From: Ruminiclostridium cellobioparum subsp. termitidis CT1112
Lineage (GTDB): Bacteria > Bacillota > Clostridia > Acetivibrionales > DSM-1351
NCBI RefSeq assembly: GCF_000350485.1
Contig: NZ_AORV01000038.1
Location: 21,292 to 85,291 of the forward strand
Direction: 5' to 3'
Length of the DNA stretch: 64,000 nucleotides
In this document: piece by piece, positions 61,276-64,000 of the stretch
Numbering within the stretch: position 1 is the first letter of the stretch
Layout of the letters: every line of letters begins with the position of its first letter
Notes under the pieces: generated by a model
What the model saw: only the letters and a program-made list of their open reading frames with translations
The model's database searches: none
What the model was told of the DNA's origin: nothing
Position numbers and translations under genes: made by a program

Positions 61276-63579
61276 CTATTCATTTAGATATATACTTACC
61301 TTGTTTTGAATCAATTTAGCTGTTTCCTGGGCAGACTTCTTTCCTGAAAAGAAATCTTTTATACCCTCCAATACGATCTGTGAAGCCTGTTCTTCAACGT
61401 AGGGCAGTAGCTCCAACTCATCTATCATTTTGTTCACCATTTTTACATCCTCTTCATTTAATGCCCTGACTTTACGTCCTTTGTCCTTGTATGCCATATA
61501 CATATAGTTCCGTTCAATCTCACTTTTGGCTTTCTTTTCAAGGGCACTTATGCTTACAGGGAATTGATACATATCGTCTCTGGCTTGTATTTCATCTGAA
61601 AGAAGCAACTTAATAAATTCCCACGCCTCCGCCTTAAGTTTTGAGTTGTTGTTAATGGCATATGTCCTTCCCTCATAAATTATATTCGGTGTTTTTTGGG
61701 CACTGTATGAAGGCATATTATAAAATTCCACTTCGCCGTTCATCAGACACTGGGTTTGTATTACCCCCTGATAGGTACCGAAATAGCTTCTCATAAATCC
61801 AATTGTTCCCGGATCAAGCATTTTATAGAGTTCAGAGATATCAAGCTTTGGACTGCAAACACCCATATCGGAAAACCCTTTTGTGAAATTCAGCAAGTCA
61901 ATAAATTCTCCTGAATCAAAACTGCAGGACTTTTTATCCAGATCAATAAAATTGTTGTATTCACTCAGAAGAACCATGCTGAATATGCCTTCCGGTGACA
62001 TCTTTTCCATAGCATACTGATCCGGTTTTCCATCTCCGTCGTTATCCCTGGTAATCTTTTGGGCTAATGACAGGAAATCCTTCCATGTCCATTTAGAACT
62101 GTCTATGCTGATTCCTTCCTTATCCATTATGCCTTTATTGGCAGCAAAGGAGGCAAAGCTGAAATTTACAGGCATTACAAACAGATCATTCTTATACTTG
62201 AAAGCATTCAGAATATTTTGCTTGTAGTTGTTTATATCAAAGCTCTTATCGTTTTTTATCACTTCACTAAGGTTTTCCAAACAATTCTTATCTATATATC
62301 TTCTATAGGGGAGACCTTCAGTCTCAACAATATCCGGGCCTTTACCGGCCATTAACTCTGTACTTACAATTTTCCGGTAATCCTCTTCCGCCTTCTGAGC
62401 CCTGTTTATTTCATCATCACCGGGGCCATCTTCACTTGAACTAATGGTAGCTGCCGAAAAATCCTTCAAATCTACCTTTATGTCAGGGTACTTTTTCCGG
62501 AATTGGGCAATTGCCGACTCCAGATACTTTTCAGAATACCTCGTATAAATACTGAGGGTTTTCTGATCTGCCGCATTCCCGGGTTCCTTGGAAGGAGAAT
62601 ATTTATAAAACAAAGAGACACTCTTGTTCTCCCCTGATGAATTGTCCATCTTAAAAGCCAATATGTAGATATTATTATCCTTATCGAAAACAAAATCATT
62701 TGTATAAGTTCCCGAATCCAGAAGTGACGACTGCTTGAGATCAAATACATACCCTTCCGTTTTTCCCTCAGGTGTGCACGCTATAATACCTTTTTCAGCT
62801 AAAAAATATAGTTTCTTATTTACCAGGCTATACTTCATTTCGTGCATAAAATGCCCGGCGCTCAGTTCTGTCAGCAGTTTACCCTTATCCTGACCCAAAC
62901 TTATTATTTCAACAGACGATTTACCGGACTCTCCGCTTGAAGATCCCATAAGCAGGTTATCCTTGTCATCGATTTCTATAAAGTCAATTTTCTTTGCTTC
63001 AATGTCTTTGATTTTTTTGCCGTCAGGGTTCAAAACCTCAACCTTCTCCCTTCTCTCCAGCAAATATACATTTCCTTTTGTATCTACGGCAATATCCGTT
63101 ATTCCTGCCTGCTCATCGGTATAGGTTCTTTTTCCGAGTTCAAAACTTTTTTGTTTTTCTCCCTTTGAATTATATATAACTACCGAGCTTTCAACTTCTC
63201 TTTTTTTGTCGCCCTCTTTAATTTGTCCATATTTTTCTCTGATCACATATCTGTTGTCCTGTGAATCAAGGGTAAAATTAATATCCGTATAATCACATTT
63301 ATATTCCTGAACTCTCTTACCGTTCGTGTCTGCAGTGACATTATAAACATCCTTTTCCCTCTGCTCCGTTAAAACCAGCCGGTTCCCGGAATCCAGACCT
63401 ATTTTCATGCCGGCATTCTTAAGCCCCAATTCCCTGCCCAGGTCCTGTTCCTGGTAGTTGGATACATTGTTCATATCCAGAACATTGGCAGCCGTCTCTT
63501 TTTTAGCATTATCGCCGCAGGCGCTTGCACCCATGATAATCAATGCCGCCAATATAATGCATGTTATCTGTTTTGTCAT
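61276..63579 (-). CDS. Propeller-plus-solute-binding fusion lipoprotein
   Basis: The 767-residue protein has a lipoprotein signal (IIMGASACG). A beta-propeller-like region (about 45-330) shows repeated strand pairs (DIAVDTKGNVYLLERREKVEVLNPDGKKIKDI; DFVFDKDNNIYILAFKMD). A family 1 extracellular solute-binding domain (about 345-767) follows (TLSIYTRYSEKYLESAIAQFRKKYPDIKVDL; GKGPDIVETEGLPY). An EF-hand-like DNDGDGKPDQY loop sits in the binding domain. No permease or ATPase gene is next to it, so it may be a sensor or scavenger rather than a transporter part. Domain limits are by eye. Confidence 0.8.
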   Translation of the reverse strand: MTKQITCIILAALIIMGASACGDNAKKETAANVLDMNNVSNYQEQDLGRELGLKNAGMKIGLDSGNRLVLTEQREKDVYNVTADTNGKRVQEYKCDYTDINFTLDSQDNRYVIREKYGQIKEGDKKREVESSVVIYNSKGEKQKSFELGKRTYTDEQAGITDIAVDTKGNVYLLERREKVEVLNPDGKKIKDIEAKKIDFIEIDDKDNLLMGSSSGESGKSSVEIISLGQDKGKLLTELSAGHFMHEMKYSLVNKKLYFLAEKGIIACTPEGKTEGYVFDLKQSSLLDSGTYTNDFVFDKDNNIYILAFKMDNSSGENKSVSLFYKYSPSKEPGNAADQKTLSIYTRYSEKYLESAIAQFRKKYPDIKVDLKDFSAATISSSEDGPGDDEINRAQKAEEDYRKIVSTELMAGKGPDIVETEGLPYRRYIDKNCLENLSEVIKNDKSFDINNYKQNILNAFKYKNDLFVMPVNFSFASFAANKGIMDKEGISIDSSKWTWKDFLSLAQKITRDNDGDGKPDQYAMEKMSPEGIFSMVLLSEYNNFIDLDKKSCSFDSGEFIDLLNFTKGFSDMGVCSPKLDISELYKMLDPGTIGFMRSYFGTYQGVIQTQCLMNGEVEFYNMPSYSAQKTPNIIYEGRTYAINNNSKLKAEAWEFIKLLLSDEIQARDDMYQFPVSISALEKKAKSEIERNYMYMAYKDKGRKVRALNEEDVKMVNKMIDELELLPYVEEQASQIVLEGIKDFFSGKKSAQETAKLIQNKVSIYLNE

Positions 63580-63824
63580 TCTGGTATATCACTGTCCTTT
63601 CTCCGAGGTCGTTATTTCACAATACAATCAAGTGCAAATATACCATAAAATATAAGAAAAGGGAATAGAAGTATACGGGTGCATCTCATTTTTTAACTGA
63701 ATTTACAGTTTGTTCATATTAAAATATTAAACCTTGTATTTTGTTAGAAATCATTGGAAATAATAGAAATAATCATATGATGTGATTACTACAAGTTAAA
63801 CTGTTATTTGAAAGGAGAATTTGT

Positions 63825-63929
63825 ATGGGTGATAAGGGTAGTGCCAAGAAAGCGCCAAAGATGTCCAAGAAAGAGGCCAGAGCTGCTAAAATCGCAGCCC
63901 GCAGCAGTAAAAATACCGAAGAGGCTTAA
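63825..63929 (+). CDS. Very small basic Lys/Ala-rich protein
   Basis: A 34-residue frame starts with ATG 8 nt after AAAGGAG and is rich in Lys and Ala (GSAKKAPKMSKKEARAAK, then IAARSSKNTEEA). The strong ribosome-binding site and compositional bias suggest it is translated. Function is unknown; nucleic-acid binding is a guess. Beyond it to 64000 I see nothing. Confidence 0.5.
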   Translation: MGDKGSAKKAPKMSKKEARAAKIAARSSKNTEEA

Positions 63930-64000
63930 ACAGAAAAATGCACTGATTACCTTCAATGGTACTCAAAATTAAAACATACACCAGAGCAAAAAAAATGAAA

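Overview
The window looks like a chromosomal segment of an anaerobic, mesophilic, cellulose- or oligosaccharide-using clostridium, of the Ruminiclostridium / Clostridium cluster III type. The evidence is clostridial ribosome-binding sites, Gram-positive lipoproteins, FMN-riboswitch and T-box leaders, YesMN-type sugar regulation, GH94/GH3/CE7 carbohydrate genes and a Clostridium pasteurianum-type nitrogenase. This assignment is inference from gene content; no rRNA is present.

Layout. 1-5.6 kb: a decayed mobile-element remnant, hflX, gene debris, an AT-rich FunZ-like P-loop ATPase gene, and a broken second copy of part of the hflX locus. 5.5-21.75 kb: a GC-richer block. It holds a divergent AraC/GyrI-like regulator and a colinear Mo-nitrogenase cluster: nifH-nifI1-nifI2-nifD-nifK-nifE-nifN/B fusion-2Fe-2S ferredoxin-nifVomega-nifValpha-modA-modB-modC-AnfO-like-repeat/Cys protein. 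NifH reduces NifDK. NifE, NifN/B and the split homocitrate synthase build FeMo-cofactor. ModABC imports molybdate. NifI1/NifI2 are PII-type post-translational switches. The transcript starts at a consensus sigma-A promoter and has a long structured leader. 21.8-27.5 kb: an AT-rich accessory patch with a toxin-antitoxin pair, small HTH genes, an AbiEi/nuclease-like gene, an acyltransferase and a 5'-truncated aminoglycoside adenylyltransferase. It ends at tRNA-Pro(UGG), whose 3' end is duplicated beside it as an apparent integration scar.

27.7-41.8 kb: core-type genes. These are a TtcA-like tRNA thiolase, a large exported phosphodiester glycosidase, galU, FMN-riboswitch-ribU, a small zinc-ribbon protein, a GH3 lipoprotein, a CE7 esterase, a GH94 phosphorylase and zinc-type ABC transporter genes. 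A run of seven same-orientation DnaA-box-like 9-mers lies at 34155-34363. 42-51.2 kb: a sugar-acid-like catabolic and uptake locus (YhcH/YiaL, aldo/keto reductase, HpcH aldolase, ABC transporter) facing its YesN/YesM-type two-component system. 51.5-64 kb: transketolase, a T-box-controlled trpXYZ-type transporter, a DUF2975/YozG-like pair, a DUF4173 membrane protein, a DUF815 ATPase, a small exported protein, a propeller-plus-solute-binding fusion lipoprotein and a very small basic protein.

The most interesting points are the nitrogenase leader RNA, the two nif-operon accessory genes (AnfO-like and a repeat protein with a C-terminal Cys cluster), the repeat traces linking the nif block to the tRNA-Pro scar, and the DnaA-box cluster away from dnaA.
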